Counted from the stretch's first letter, positions 37,877 through 47,676 are shown. The stretch: 64,000 nt of DNA from Borreliella japonica (GCF_900099615.1 NZ_FMTE01000002.1:58730-122729), one strand, 5' to 3'. The notes: a model not told the origin generated them from the sequence alone. A program made the numbers and translations.

Positions 37877-39021
37877 ATAATTTTTTCAAAAAAGCTTTAA
37901 CAAAGCTAAACAAATTATCTAATGAACAAAAAATTAAATTTATTGAACAAATATACAAAAAAATAGAAATATATGACGGAATATTTGCATCAATTAATGA
38001 AGGAATAATTGTGCTTGACAAACAAAACAACATAATCTATTCAAACAAGATTTTATACCAAATTCTAGCTTTAACATCTAAATCAAAAATAGAAATTCTT
38101 GATGATATTCAAATTCCAATCTTAATAAATTTAATAAAAGAACTGGTTAGAACAGAAGATAAAATAATAGGATTAGAAGTTCCAATCTCAAACAACATAT
38201 ATATTAAAATTTCATTTATGCCTTATGTAAAAGAAAAAAAACTTGAAGGCAATATTATTTTAATCGAAGACATTAAAGAGAAAAAGAAGAAAGAAGAACT
38301 GTTTAGGAGAGTTGAGGCTTTGGCATCTTTTACAAGAAATGCAAGAAATATTGCTCATGAAATCAAAAACCCACTTGGAGCAATCGATATAAATTTACAA
38401 TTACTAAAAAAGGAAATTAAAAAACAAAAAATAAAAAATGGTAAAGCTGAAAATTATTTTAAAGTAATAAAAGAAGAAATAAACAGAGTAGATAAAATAG
38501 TAACAGAATTTTTATTAACTGTCAGACCAATAAAAATCAACTTACAAGAAAAAGACATTAAACGGGTAATAAACAGCGTGAGTGAATTGTTAAATCCTGA
38601 ATTAGAAAACAAAAATATAAAACTATTGCTCAATTTAAACAAAATAAACAATATTCTTGTTGATGAGAAACTTTTAAAACAAGTTATTATAAACATCGTT
38701 AAAAACGCAGAAGAAGCACTGCTTGAAACAAAAAAAGAAATAAAAAAAATAGAAATTTTTCTTTTCGAAAAAGACAATAAAATATATATCAACATAAAAG
38801 ATAATGGAAATGGGATAAAAGATGAAGTAAAAGAGGAAATATTTAAACCTCAATTTAGTACAAAAGAAAAAGGAAGTGGAATAGGGCTTACTATTTCTTA
38901 TAAAATAATAAAAGAGCTTGGGGGTGAAATTTTTGTGGAAAGCAAAGAAAACAAAGGCACTATTTTTACAATTACGCTTCCTAAACTAAATAAAAAAAAT
39001 ATTTTAATTGAAGGATATTAA
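37873..39021 (+). CDS. hk2: Sensor histidine kinase Hk2
   Basis: The 382-residue soluble kinase has a PAS-like sensor region (about 30-135), the H-box NIAHEIKNPLGA with phosphorylated His162, the N box INIVKNAEEAL, and G boxes DNGNGIK and GSGIGLTI. No membrane segment is seen, so it senses a cytoplasmic signal. Its partner rrp2 starts 2 bases later. In B. burgdorferi Hk2 phosphorylates Rrp2 in vitro but is reported to be dispensable for RpoS activation. Confidence 0.95.
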   Translation: MNNFFKKALTKLNKLSNEQKIKFIEQIYKKIEIYDGIFASINEGIIVLDKQNNIIYSNKILYQILALTSKSKIEILDDIQIPILINLIKELVRTEDKIIGLEVPISNNIYIKISFMPYVKEKKLEGNIILIEDIKEKKKKEELFRRVEALASFTRNARNIAHEIKNPLGAIDINLQLLKKEIKKQKIKNGKAENYFKVIKEEINRVDKIVTEFLLTVRPIKINLQEKDIKRVINSVSELLNPELENKNIKLLLNLNKINNILVDEKLLKQVIINIVKNAEEALLETKKEIKKIEIFLFEKDNKIYINIKDNGNGIKDEVKEEIFKPQFSTKEKGSGIGLTISYKIIKELGGEIFVESKENKGTIFTITLPKLNKKNILIEGY

Positions 39022-39023
39022 AA

Positions 39024-40382
39024 ATGAGCAAAATACTTGTAGCTGATGATGAAAAGAATATTAGAGAAGGAATTGCTACTTATCTTGAGGATGAAGGATA
39101 TTTTGTTTTTACTGCTAGCGACGGAGAAGAAGCTCTTGAAACAATTGAAAATGAAAATCTTGATGTAATAATATCTGACCTGAGAATGCCTCACATATCT
39201 GGAGAAAAATTGCTCAAAATAGTTAAAGAAAAAAATTTAAAAATACCTTTTATTATTTTAACAGCCCACGGAACAGTTGATTCTGCTGTAGATGCAATGA
39301 GAGAGGGTGCTTATGATTTTCTAACAAAACCTTTAGATCTTGAAAGACTCTTGCTAATAATAAAAAGATCATTAAATAAAAAAGAAAATAACAATGCCGA
39401 AAATGTCAATTTAGAAAATATACTAATAAGAAAAGATTTAAAATACTATGAAAAAATCATGGGAAAATCACTATTAATGCAAAAAATTTTTGATCTTGTA
39501 ATAAAAATAGCAAAATCAAATGCATCTGTTCTTATAACAGGCGAAAGCGGCGTTGGCAAAGAAATAATAGCCGATGCTATTTTTGATCTTTCAAATAGAA
39601 ATGACAAGCCATTTATAAAAGTAAATTGCGCTGCACTTTCTGAGAGCATCCTTGAAAGTGAACTTTTTGGCCATGAAAAAGGAGCGTTCACTGGCGCAAT
39701 TTCCCAAAAAAAAGGCAGATTTGAACTTGCAAACAAAGGTACAATTTTCCTAGATGAGATAGCAGAAATTTCGCCTGAAATTCAAGTTAAACTTTTAAGA
39801 GTACTGCAAAATAAAACCTTTGAACGTGTTGGAGGAGAAGCTACAATTAAAGTTGACATTAGACTTCTGGCTGCAACAAACAAAAACATTGAAGAGGAAA
39901 TTAAAAAGGAAAAATTCAGAGAAGATTTATTTTATAGATTAAATATCATTAATATAAACATACCACCTTTAAGAGAAAGAAAAGATGATATATCCCATTT
40001 AACAAACATACTAATAAGAGACATTGCAAAGGAAAACAATAGAAAAGAAAAAACTCTCTCTAGTGATGCAATGAAAGCTCTCTATTATTACGATTGGCCA
40101 GGAAATATTAGAGAATTAAAAAATGTACTCGAAAGCGCGTTAATATTATCAAAAGGCAAGCAAATCACCAAAGAAGATTTACCATCAAAAATTAAGAATA
40201 ATGAAAATCTTATATTTAAAATAACACTACCAATAGGAATTAGCTTAAAAGAAGCTGAAAAAGAAATAATAAAGCAAACACTTTTTCACTCCAAAAACAA
40301 CAAAAGCAAATGCGCCGAAATATTGAAAATAGGAAGAAAAACTTTACATAATAAAATAATAGAATATCGCATCGATCAATAA
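39024..40382 (+). CDS. rrp2: Sigma-54-dependent response regulator Rrp2 (NtrC family)
   Basis: Activates sigma-54 RNA polymerase at the rpoS promoter. The 452-residue protein has a receiver domain with acceptor D52 (in IISDLRMP), an AAA+ domain with GESGVGKE and the sigma-54-contacting GAFTGA loop, and a C-terminal Fis-type helix-turn-helix (CAEILKIGRKTLHNKI). It is the last gene of the murG-rrp2 run. Rrp2 is known as essential for in vitro growth of B. burgdorferi. Confidence 0.97.
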   Translation: MSKILVADDEKNIREGIATYLEDEGYFVFTASDGEEALETIENENLDVIISDLRMPHISGEKLLKIVKEKNLKIPFIILTAHGTVDSAVDAMREGAYDFLTKPLDLERLLLIIKRSLNKKENNNAENVNLENILIRKDLKYYEKIMGKSLLMQKIFDLVIKIAKSNASVLITGESGVGKEIIADAIFDLSNRNDKPFIKVNCAALSESILESELFGHEKGAFTGAISQKKGRFELANKGTIFLDEIAEISPEIQVKLLRVLQNKTFERVGGEATIKVDIRLLAATNKNIEEEIKKEKFREDLFYRLNIININIPPLRERKDDISHLTNILIRDIAKENNRKEKTLSSDAMKALYYYDWPGNIRELKNVLESALILSKGKQITKEDLPSKIKNNENLIFKITLPIGISLKEAEKEIIKQTLFHSKNNKSKCAEILKIGRKTLHNKIIEYRIDQ

Positions 40383-40445
40383 GATTTATTTTAAATTATT
40401 AAATAATAGTCAATACAAAATAATAATACTAATTTAAATTAAATG

Positions 40446-40519
40446 TATAATTTTGAAACCAAAAAATTTTTTAATGTTAATAATTATATTAAAATGAAAC
40501 ACTTTCTTTCAAAATTATA
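40446..40519. repeat. 13-bp inverted repeat with 48-base loop between rrp2 and the M23 peptidase gene
   Basis: TATAATTTTGAAA (40446-40458) and TTTCAAAATTATA (40507-40519) are exact reverse complements. They lie in the 242-bp gap between two convergent genes, with no open frame of note. A long-range stem could end transcription from both sides or be part of an unannotated RNA. Confidence 0.5.
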
Positions 40520-40571
40520 ATGCAAAAGTGTAAAAATATTTTCATTGGATAAATAATTATACATCATTATT

Positions 40572-40586
40572 TATTGATAATCAATA
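40572..40586. repeat. 7-bp palindrome (TATTGAT-A-ATCAATA)
   Basis: TATTGAT (40572-40578) and ATCAATA (40580-40586) flank one A, in the same gap, about 40 bases behind the M23 peptidase stop. It shares ATTGATAAT with the tamB/tmk palindrome at 13129-13161. The meaning is unknown. Confidence 0.35.
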
Positions 40587-40624
40587 TCATTTAATAATAT
40601 TATGTTTAGTTGACTGCAGCCTAT

Positions 40625-41512
40625 TTACTTCAAAAGATTTAAAGGATTAATAGGAATATTTTTTTTTAATATTTCAAAGTGTAAATGGGGGCCTGTAGAA
40701 CGACCCGTTTGCCCCACCCTTCCAAGAAATTCACCTGATTTAACAAAATCTCCTATCTTTACAGAATATGAATTTAAATGTCCATAAAGAGATTTAATAT
40801 TATTTTTGTGACCAACTACAACAAAATTACCATAAAGATCATTGTACCCAGCTTCAATAATTATTCCAGAAGAAGAAGAATACACTTCCGTATTCATCGG
40901 AGCCGCTAGATCTATCCCTGTATGAAAACTTTTATTGCCAGTAAAAGGATCATTTCTAAATCCAAAATCAGAACTAACAATAAATTTTTTTAAAGGAAAC
41001 ACAAAGTTGGCATTTAAAAAAAAAAGTAACTCTGTACCTGAAAAAAGTCCAAAATCTGGATTCTTGGCAAAATCAAAAAAATAAAACTCATAAACTCTGT
41101 CATTTTTTTTGATTTTTACTTTTTCAGCCTTGGTAAGATCCCTTGTTGCTAAAAGCAAATTATTAAACCTATAATCTTTACTATCAAAAACAAAAACTCC
41201 TTTTCTACTAGGAATAAGAATTTCTTGCCCAACACTTACAAAAGGAGAATCCAATAAATTAATGGTAGCAATGCCAGACTGCCACCCATTGATTTTATTA
41301 GCAATTTTAAAAAAAGTATCTCCTTTTTTAACTTTATATAAGTAAAAAAACAAGGGAATATGCTGTTTTTTATTATATTTAAAAACTTTAATTTTAAGAT
41401 CAGAATAAATAGGATCATTTCTTGAAAAATTTTTTATTTCTGGATAAGAAAAAACACAAATTATTTTAAAAAAAAAGAAAACTATTCTAAATAACAAAAA
41501 AATCTTACCCAT
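40625..41512 (-). CDS. LysM and M23 (LytM-type) peptidase
   Basis: A 295-residue exported protein: N-terminal membrane or signal segment (about 1-22), a LysM domain (about 60-110, YKVKKGDTFFKIA...GQEILIP) that binds peptidoglycan, and a C-terminal M23 zinc peptidase with HTGIDLAAP and GPHLHFEI, so the metal-binding H, D and H-x-H are all present. It should cut peptide cross-bridges or activate amidases. It is monocistronic and faces rrp2. Confidence 0.93.
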   Translation of the reverse strand: MGKIFLLFRIVFFFFKIICVFSYPEIKNFSRNDPIYSDLKIKVFKYNKKQHIPLFFYLYKVKKGDTFFKIANKINGWQSGIATINLLDSPFVSVGQEILIPSRKGVFVFDSKDYRFNNLLLATRDLTKAEKVKIKKNDRVYEFYFFDFAKNPDFGLFSGTELLFFLNANFVFPLKKFIVSSDFGFRNDPFTGNKSFHTGIDLAAPMNTEVYSSSSGIIIEAGYNDLYGNFVVVGHKNNIKSLYGHLNSYSVKIGDFVKSGEFLGRVGQTGRSTGPHLHFEILKKNIPINPLNLLK

Positions 41513-41622
41513 ATTACAAATTCTTTCACACTTAATTAATCAAATATAATAAAAAACATAAAAAAAATAAATCGTGCTTGGACTTGCAAATAATAACAAA
41601 CTGTAATAGACTGTCTTTCAAC

Positions 41623-41952
41623 ATGGAATTAAACGAATACCAAGAAAAAGCAAAAAAAACTGCTAAGTATAAAAATAAAAAAGAAGAATTGATTTTAACA
41701 ACACTTGGTCTTGCTGGTGAAACTGGAGAAGTTGTTGAAAAAATAAAAAAATTGGGAAGAGACAAAGATTACATTATTGATGATGAATATTTAATATCAA
41801 TTAAAAAAGAGCTCGGGGACGTTTTGTGGTACTTATCAAATTTAAGCAACAATTTAGGCATTACACTTGAGGATGTTGCCCTTACAAACCTAAAAAAAAT
41901 ACAAAAACGATATGAAAATGGAACAATAAATGGTGAAGGTGATGATAGGTAA
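41623..41952 (+). CDS. MazG-like nucleotide pyrophosphohydrolase
   Basis: The 109-residue protein is an all-alpha NTP-PPase: GLAGETGEVVEKIKK with the E-x-x-E pair and KKELGDVLWYLS with E-x-x-D. Such enzymes cleave nucleoside triphosphates to monophosphates and pyrophosphate, often as house-cleaning. I chose ATG at 41623 because homologous sequence begins there; a TTG at 41578 is in frame but neither has a good ribosome site. Confidence 0.85.
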   Translation: MELNEYQEKAKKTAKYKNKKEELILTTLGLAGETGEVVEKIKKLGRDKDYIIDDEYLISIKKELGDVLWYLSNLSNNLGITLEDVALTNLKKIQKRYENGTINGEGDDR

Positions 41953-41990
41953 AGTATATAAATTGAAAACACTTAACGTCTAAAATAAAA

Positions 41991-42845
41991 ATGCTTAATA
42001 CTTATATTAAAGGTATCTTACTTGGAATTGCAAACATAATCCCAGGTGTTTCTGGGGGAACACTAGCTTTAATATTAAGAATTTATTACAAGATAGTAGA
42101 TTCTGTTTCAGAAATCTTAAAGCTCAAAGAAATTAAAAAAAATTCAATGTTTTTAACTACTTTGGCAACAGGAATGCTAACTTCAATATTATTGACTACA
42201 AAAATACTTAAAACTTATGCCTTTGACAATGGAATAATAGAAGCATTGTTAATAGTATTTTTCATGGGGTTAACATTTGGGAGTATGCTAACACTAAAAA
42301 AAGAAATATCCACAAAAGAAACAAATAATAATACAAAAATATTAAAACACTTATTGTTTTTTATTGGCATGGCCATTATTGTGCTTTTTTTAATAATCAA
42401 AGAATCTAATATGCAATTGCAAAGTACAATATATAAAGACAAAAACTCAATAAAATATTACTTACTATTAATATCTTCTGGAACCATAAGCGGAGCATCA
42501 ATGATATTGCCAGGAATCTCGGGATCTGCAATGCTTTTACTACTCGGCTTTTATAAAGAAATAATACTCATTATATCCGAATTTAACATTGCTCTTATTA
42601 CAATATTTGCAATAGCCGTAACAATAGGAATAGTTGTATCAATATTAATAATGAAGAAAATAATAGATAATCACTTAAATAATTTTATTTATTTATCAAG
42701 GGGCTTAATTTTTGGATCAATTCTACAAATGATGTTAATCGTATTAAAATTAAATTTTAAAATCAGCTTTACAACTTTTGCATCTTTAGCAACATCATTC
42801 ATATTAGGAACGCTTATAAACAAAAAAATAGCTGAAAAACATTAA
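41991..42845 (+). CDS. DUF368 membrane protein, polyprenyl-phosphate transporter (PopT-like)
   Basis: A 284-residue multi-pass protein with the two inverted DUF368 motifs: GIANIIPGVSGGTLALIL (about 8-25) and SMILPGISGSAMLLLLG (about 171-187). DUF368 proteins were recently shown to recycle undecaprenyl phosphate across the membrane, which would feed MurG and peptidoglycan synthesis. It begins 38 bases behind the MazG-like gene. Confidence 0.9.
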   Translation: MLNTYIKGILLGIANIIPGVSGGTLALILRIYYKIVDSVSEILKLKEIKKNSMFLTTLATGMLTSILLTTKILKTYAFDNGIIEALLIVFFMGLTFGSMLTLKKEISTKETNNNTKILKHLLFFIGMAIIVLFLIIKESNMQLQSTIYKDKNSIKYYLLLISSGTISGASMILPGISGSAMLLLLGFYKEIILIISEFNIALITIFAIAVTIGIVVSILIMKKIIDNHLNNFIYLSRGLIFGSILQMMLIVLKLNFKISFTTFASLATSFILGTLINKKIAEKH

Positions 42846-42860
42846 TAAAAATCTTGAAAA

Positions 42861-42944
42861 TACCGAAGACCGGACTTGAACCGGTACGGAGCTTCCTCCT
42901 CAGGATTTTAAGTCCTGTGTGTCTACCACTTCCACCACTTCGGC
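42861..42944 (-). tRNA. tRNA-Leu (anticodon TAA)
   Basis: An 84-base class II tRNA with long variable arm. The acceptor stem GCCGAAG pairs with CTTCGGT (one G-T), the anticodon loop CTTAAAA carries TAA, and the T-loop is GGTTCAAGTCC. The discriminator is A; CCA is not encoded. A promoter lies at 42955-42984. Confidence 0.95.
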
Positions 42945-42954
42945 ATAGAATAAT

Positions 42955-42984
42955 ATAATAAATAATAATATATCGCGATGTCAA
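42955..42984 (-). promoter_or_regulatory. Promoter of tRNA-Leu
   Basis: On the minus strand TTGACA (42984-42979), an 18-base spacer and TATTAT (42960-42955), ending 10 bases before the tRNA 5' end. Confidence 0.6.
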
Positions 42985-43009
42985 GTTTCAAGAAAATAAA
43001 TCCAAAAAG

Positions 43010-43738
43010 TCAATTGATAACTATTTTTTGGGGAAAATTCTCAATAGTGTGATTGCTATGCAAATAATCTATAATTACAAACATAAATGAACATAAAGAA
43101 ACCTTAGCAAAAAAATTGGAAAAAACTCTAAAATTAATTTTATTTGCCAACATTGAAATATTACTTGAATCATTTATTAGGTTAAAAAATCCATTTTTGA
43201 TTAACAAATCAAAAATAACAAATTCAGATTCATCTAAAATAAACATTAATTTATCCATCTGGGCTTTTAAATATAAAATTTGTTCATTAATTTGCAAGCT
43301 AATAGAATTTCCAATAAAATCATTGTTTAAATTATAAATAACAATGCCATGGCGATTATCCTTAAATTTAAAATCGACAAGCAATCCTAATTTTAAATCA
43401 CCATAATCTTGCATTATGCTTAAAACTTTAATGTTTATTTCACACTTAGAGAGAATACTAATAGAAAGCTCTTTTCCTTGATCAATAAAATAAGCATTCT
43501 TAAAAGTCCCAAATAAAACTCTATTATTGATTAAATCAAGAACATTTTTATTTTCAAGATTCTTGATAATTATTAAATCAAAACTTGAATTGAGTATATT
43601 ATAAACAGAATCTAATAATTCTTGAGAAGAATTATTATTTAAATTAAAATTTGCAACCTTAAGCTCCAAAACACTAAAATCTATATCTACAAAATTACAG
43701 GAAAAAAATAAAACACTAAGCAGAAATAAACTCTTCAA
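43010..43738 (-). CDS. Putative lipoprotein of unknown function
   Basis: No family firmly recognised. From a TTG at 43738 the protein (about 242 residues) opens with K-S-LFLLSVLFFSC, a short lipoprotein signal with the cysteine at residue 14; an ATG at 43777 would add 13 residues before it. The middle (VANFNLN, SFDLIIIKNLENK) faintly recalls the endonuclease/exonuclease/phosphatase fold, but catalytic residues are not evident. It overlaps the end of clpP2 and is probably co-transcribed with it. Confidence 0.7.
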   Translation of the reverse strand: MKSLFLLSVLFFSCNFVDIDFSVLELKVANFNLNNNSSQELLDSVYNILNSSFDLIIIKNLENKNVLDLINNRVLFGTFKNAYFIDQGKELSISILSKCEINIKVLSIMQDYGDLKLGLLVDFKFKDNRHGIVIYNLNNDFIGNSISLQINEQILYLKAQMDKLMFILDESEFVIFDLLIKNGFFNLINDSSNISMLANKINFRVFSNFFAKVSLCSFMFVIIDYLHSNHTIENFPQKIVIN

Positions 43739-44312
43739 GTTGACACTTTGTCTCAACAACTTCAAATATAAGTCCATACTTTTTTGCAGCGCTACTGTCT
43801 AACCAAAAATCCCTATCAGTATCCTTTTCTACTTTAGAAATCTCTTGACCTGTTTCTTTTGAAATGATATTATTAAGTTCTTTTTTAACTTTATTTAATT
43901 CATTGGTATAAATTTCAATATCTGTAGCAACTCCTTTAAATCCACTCAAAGGTTGATGCAATAAATACCTAGCAAAAGGCAGTGAAAATCTATTTTCTAA
44001 TTTTGCAGCCAAAAAAATTAAAGCGGCAGCACTTGCAACAAGCCCTACTCCAACTGTAAAAACTTTAGGTTTAACAAAACGAATCATATTAAAAATAGCA
44101 AATCCAGCATCAATATCGCCTCCTTCTGAATCAATGTATACAAATATAGGCTTTTTAGAATCTAAAGCCTCTAACAACAATATTTTTTCCTGAAAAAGTC
44201 GAGAAATATTCTTAGTAATCTCACCAGCAATCACTATTGATCTACTCTTTAAAATTAATTTCAATGATTTATCATGCAAAACACAATTATTATTATCTTT
44301 TTCACTGATCAT
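43716..44312 (-). CDS. clpP2: ATP-dependent Clp protease proteolytic subunit (second ClpP, ClpP2)
   Basis: A 198-residue ClpP with the full triad: Ser94 in VASAAA, His119 in LLHQP and the aspartate (about 164) in KDTDRD. The region around Ser is VGVGLVASAAALIF rather than the classical GQAASM, so this is a divergent paralogue; from memory another clpP lies with clpX elsewhere on the chromosome. The ATG at 44312 is 6 bases from an AAGGG site; the ATG at 44318 touches that site. Confidence 0.92.
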   Translation of the reverse strand: MISEKDNNNCVLHDKSLKLILKSRSIVIAGEITKNISRLFQEKILLLEALDSKKPIFVYIDSEGGDIDAGFAIFNMIRFVKPKVFTVGVGLVASAAALIFLAAKLENRFSLPFARYLLHQPLSGFKGVATDIEIYTNELNKVKKELNNIISKETGQEISKVEKDTDRDFWLDSSAAKKYGLIFEVVETKCQLEEFISA

Positions 44313-44520
44313 AAACATCCCTTATACAAAAATATAATGGTATATTATAATTGAAAGTAAAAGGTTTTTAAATGATAATAAAGCATAAAAACTAAACAAT
44401 TGCACCTAATTTCTGAAAAGCAAAAAGTTAATAAATCTTTAATCAAACTTCACTATAGTCAAAAATACTCTAAATTTATAAATAAGTTATAAATAGGTAA
44501 AATCTAAAAAGGAGTTTATA

Positions 44521-45588
44521 ATGCATCATGAATTTGCAGTTATCGGAGGGGGAATAGCGGGAAGCACTGTTACTTACGAACTACTTAAAAGAAATAAAAA
44601 AGTAATTCTTTTTGATGATGAAGATACAAAAGCAACAATAATAGCCGGGGGACTTATTAATCCTATTATGGGTAGAAAAATGAACATTGCCTGGAAAGAA
44701 TCACATATTTTTGAATTTGCAAAAAACTACTATCAAGAAATAGAAAAAACCATTAAATCCAACTTTTTTATAGAAAAAAATATTTTTAGACCCTTTACCA
44801 CTGAAAATCAAAAAAATGAATTGCTTGATAAAATTGAAAATGATAAAAACATGACAAACTTTATTTTAAAAATAAAAGATGGAAAAATTTATGATTTTTC
44901 AAACGACTCTAACGGCGGAATGATAATAAAAGGAGCTAGGATTAATACGAAAATCTATATAAAAAGTATTAAAAAATATTTAATCAAAAAAAAATCATAC
45001 ATAAACAAAAATATAGACGAAAATAAAATTAAACTTGGAGAAAGTTTTTTCAAAATAGAAGATTTCAAATTTGAAAAATTAATATTTGCAAAAGGATATA
45101 AAGAAAAACTCAAAGGATTTTTTTCTTACCTTCCATTTGAACCTGCAAAAGGCGAAATCATTATACTAGAATGCAAAAAATTAAACTTTAAAGAGGTTTA
45201 CAATAGACACGCATCTTTAATTCACTTAAAAGGCAATAAATTTTACCTTGGGGGTACTTACGAATGGAATATTTGGAATACACTTACAAATGAATGGGCA
45301 AAAATAGAATTATTGAAAAAATTTAAAAAAATAACAAATCTAAAATGTAAAGTCATTGGTCAAAAAGCACACATAAGGCCTTCAACTCTTGACAGAGAGC
45401 CTTTCTTGGGAGAACATCCCCAACATAAAAATATCTTCATATTAAATGGCTTTGGAACAAGAGGCATCTCGATGGCACCATACTTATCTAATTTATTAGT
45501 TAATAATATTGAAAAAACTGACAAAATTCCAAATCATTACAATATTAAAAGATATGCAAAATATTATAATATTTTGCATCATTCTTAG
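44521..45588 (+). CDS. FAD-dependent oxidoreductase of the DAO family (MnmC oxidase-like)
   Basis: A 355-residue flavoprotein: FAD-binding AVIGGGIAGSTVTYELL (about residues 6-22) and a C-terminal HIRPSTLDREPFLGEH...NGFGTRGISMAPYLSNLL (about 284-335). This C-terminal pattern resembles the oxidase half of MnmC, which removes carboxymethyl from cmnm5U34 of tRNA. A separate MnmD methyltransferase is at 61940-62617, so a split MnmC is plausible. The ATG has a good AAGGAG site. It is divergent from clpP2. Confidence 0.85.
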   Translation: MHHEFAVIGGGIAGSTVTYELLKRNKKVILFDDEDTKATIIAGGLINPIMGRKMNIAWKESHIFEFAKNYYQEIEKTIKSNFFIEKNIFRPFTTENQKNELLDKIENDKNMTNFILKIKDGKIYDFSNDSNGGMIIKGARINTKIYIKSIKKYLIKKKSYINKNIDENKIKLGESFFKIEDFKFEKLIFAKGYKEKLKGFFSYLPFEPAKGEIIILECKKLNFKEVYNRHASLIHLKGNKFYLGGTYEWNIWNTLTNEWAKIELLKKFKKITNLKCKVIGQKAHIRPSTLDREPFLGEHPQHKNIFILNGFGTRGISMAPYLSNLLVNNIEKTDKIPNHYNIKRYAKYYNILHHS

Positions 45589-45606
45589 AATCAAGAATTT
45601 TAAATC
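45585..45606 (+). terminator. Weak hairpin overlapping the end of the FAD oxidoreductase gene
   Basis: ATTCTT (45585-45590) pairs with AAGAAT (45597-45602), followed by TTTT within a few bases. The stem is short. The gap to rnz (190 bases) otherwise shows no gene. Confidence 0.3.
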
Positions 45607-45778
45607 CATACTGACAAACAATTCTATCTCTTAATATTTCTAAATTCATGAAAAAATAATATAATGTTTAAGTTAAGCTAAAATAATTCTTATCCAAAGA
45701 GAAACTAAAGGTGAAGCAAAATTTAGCAAAGCAATTAAAATTAATTAACACTTTCAAAACAAACCAGGAGAATAATCT

Positions 45779-46738
45779 TTGGGATTCAATATCAACATTA
45801 TAGGAACTGGAGGAACAAGACCGCTCCACAATAGATATTTATCATCTGTGCTAATCGAATACAATGGTGAGAATTTTTTATTCGATTGTGGAGAAGGAAC
45901 TCAAATGTCTTTAAGAAAACAAAAAATATCTTGGCAAAAAATAAAAATGATTTGTATTACACACTTACATGCTGATCACATTACAGGACTACTTGGAATA
46001 GTAATGTTAATGTCACAAAGTGGAGAAACAAGAAAAGACCCATTAATAATTGCTGGACCTGTTGGAATAAAAAATTATACAAAAACTAATATAGATATGC
46101 TTAAAATATATAAAAACTATGAAATAATTTATAAAGAAATAATCATAGATAAAACCGAAAAAATAATATATGAAGATAAAACAAAAAAAGTTGAATACAC
46201 CAGGCTAAAACATTCAATAGAATGCGTTGGATATTTATTCATAGAAAAAGATAAACCTGGTAAATTCAATACAGAAAAAGCAGAAGAGTTAAATATACCT
46301 AAAGGACCTATTAGAAAAACTCTGCAAGATGGAAAAGAAATACTGCTAAACGGGAAAATAATAAAACCATCAGAAATACTTGGAAAGTCTAAAAAAGGAT
46401 TAAAAGTTGCATATATTACAGATACTGGTTATTTTAAAGAACTCATACAGCAAATTAAAAATTTTAACCTCGTAATAATTGAAAGCACATTTAAAAACGG
46501 GCTTAAAAAGGAAGCAGATAAAAAACTCCACTTAACAGCCGGTGGAGCTGCAAATATTGTCAAGCAAGCAAAAGTTTTACAAACAGGACTTATTCATTTT
46601 AGTGAAAGATATACATTAAAAAAAGATCTTGAAAATTTACTAAAGGAGGCAAAATTGGAATATCCAGATGGAGAAATTTTTTTAACAAAAGATGGAATGA
46701 GACTTGAAGCAAACAAAAATAACTTTATTATTAAATAG
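45779..46738 (+). CDS. rnz: Ribonuclease Z
   Basis: Trims tRNA 3' ends, needed here because the four tRNA genes in the window do not encode CCA. The 319-residue metallo-beta-lactamase protein has the zinc motif THLHADH (H62, H64, D66, H67), VAYITDTGY and HFSERY further on. The start is TTG at 45779 with AGGAG 8 bases upstream. An ABC cluster follows 8 bases later. Confidence 0.95.
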   Translation: MGFNINIIGTGGTRPLHNRYLSSVLIEYNGENFLFDCGEGTQMSLRKQKISWQKIKMICITHLHADHITGLLGIVMLMSQSGETRKDPLIIAGPVGIKNYTKTNIDMLKIYKNYEIIYKEIIIDKTEKIIYEDKTKKVEYTRLKHSIECVGYLFIEKDKPGKFNTEKAEELNIPKGPIRKTLQDGKEILLNGKIIKPSEILGKSKKGLKVAYITDTGYFKELIQQIKNFNLVIIESTFKNGLKKEADKKLHLTAGGAANIVKQAKVLQTGLIHFSERYTLKKDLENLLKEAKLEYPDGEIFLTKDGMRLEANKNNFIIK

Positions 46739-46746
46739 GAGGGTAT

Positions 46747-47676
46747 ATGATAAATGTAGAAAAAGTTACCAAAATGTATGGTTCATTTACAGCGCTATTT
46801 AATGTTAGCTTTAAGGTTGAAGAAGGCGAAGTGCTTGGAATACTTGGCCCAAACGGAGCCGGAAAGTCCACATTAATCAAAATCTTAACATCATTTCATT
46901 ATCCAAGCAAAGGTAATGTAAAAATTTTTGGAAAAGACATTATAGAACATTCAAAAGAAATACTACAACAAATAGGATATGTTCCTGAAAAACTAGCTCT
47001 TTATCCAGAACTTTCTGTTAAAGAATATTTAAAGTTCATATCAGAAATAAAAGGAGTTAAAAAATTCAAAAAAGAAATTGACAAGGTAGTAAGCATATTC
47101 AAATTAAAAGAAGTTGAAGATAAACTGATTTCTCAACTTTCAAAAGGATTTAAACAAAGAGTAGGAATAGCTGGTGCTTTAATAAACAATCCCAAACTTG
47201 TAATACTCGATGAACCAACAAATGGTCTTGATCCAAATCAAATAATTGAATTTAAAGAATTCTTAAAAGAACTCACAAAAGAAAGTACAATATTATTCTC
47301 TTCACACATACTAAGCGAAGTAGAATCTATTTGTAAAAGAATAATTATTGTCAACAACGGAGTAATTGTTGCTGATGACACAAAAGAAAATATTATTAAA
47401 AATAAACTTAAAGAGATTGAAATAGAATTAATAGTTTTAAAAAAATCTGAAAATGAAAAAAAAATTTTCAATAGCAAAAACGATATTTTTACATTAATGC
47501 AACTTGAAGAACACGAGAGAAATTTAAACATTTCATTAAAACTATCTCAAGGCAAAACAGAAGAAGATCTCTTTAGTTACATAGTAAAAAATAATATAAT
47601 CTTAAAAGCAATGGTCCCAAAACATGAAAGCCTTGAAAAGATATTTAGCAAATTAACCAAGGAGATAGAAAAATGA
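46747..47676 (+). CDS. ABC transporter ATP-binding protein (GldA-like)
   Basis: A 309-residue ATPase with Walker A GPNGAGKST (residues 34-42), signature LSKGFKQR, Walker B LVILDEPTNGLDP and an H-loop in LFSSHILSEVE. It also has a C-terminal extension (about 215-309). AGGAGGG lies 4 to 5 bases before the ATG. It overlaps the permease gene by 4 bases. With the next three genes it forms a GldAFG-like exporter set. Confidence 0.93.
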   Translation: MINVEKVTKMYGSFTALFNVSFKVEEGEVLGILGPNGAGKSTLIKILTSFHYPSKGNVKIFGKDIIEHSKEILQQIGYVPEKLALYPELSVKEYLKFISEIKGVKKFKKEIDKVVSIFKLKEVEDKLISQLSKGFKQRVGIAGALINNPKLVILDEPTNGLDPNQIIEFKEFLKELTKESTILFSSHILSEVESICKRIIIVNNGVIVADDTKENIIKNKLKEIEIELIVLKKSENEKKIFNSKNDIFTLMQLEEHERNLNISLKLSQGKTEEDLFSYIVKNNIILKAMVPKHESLEKIFSKLTKEIEK

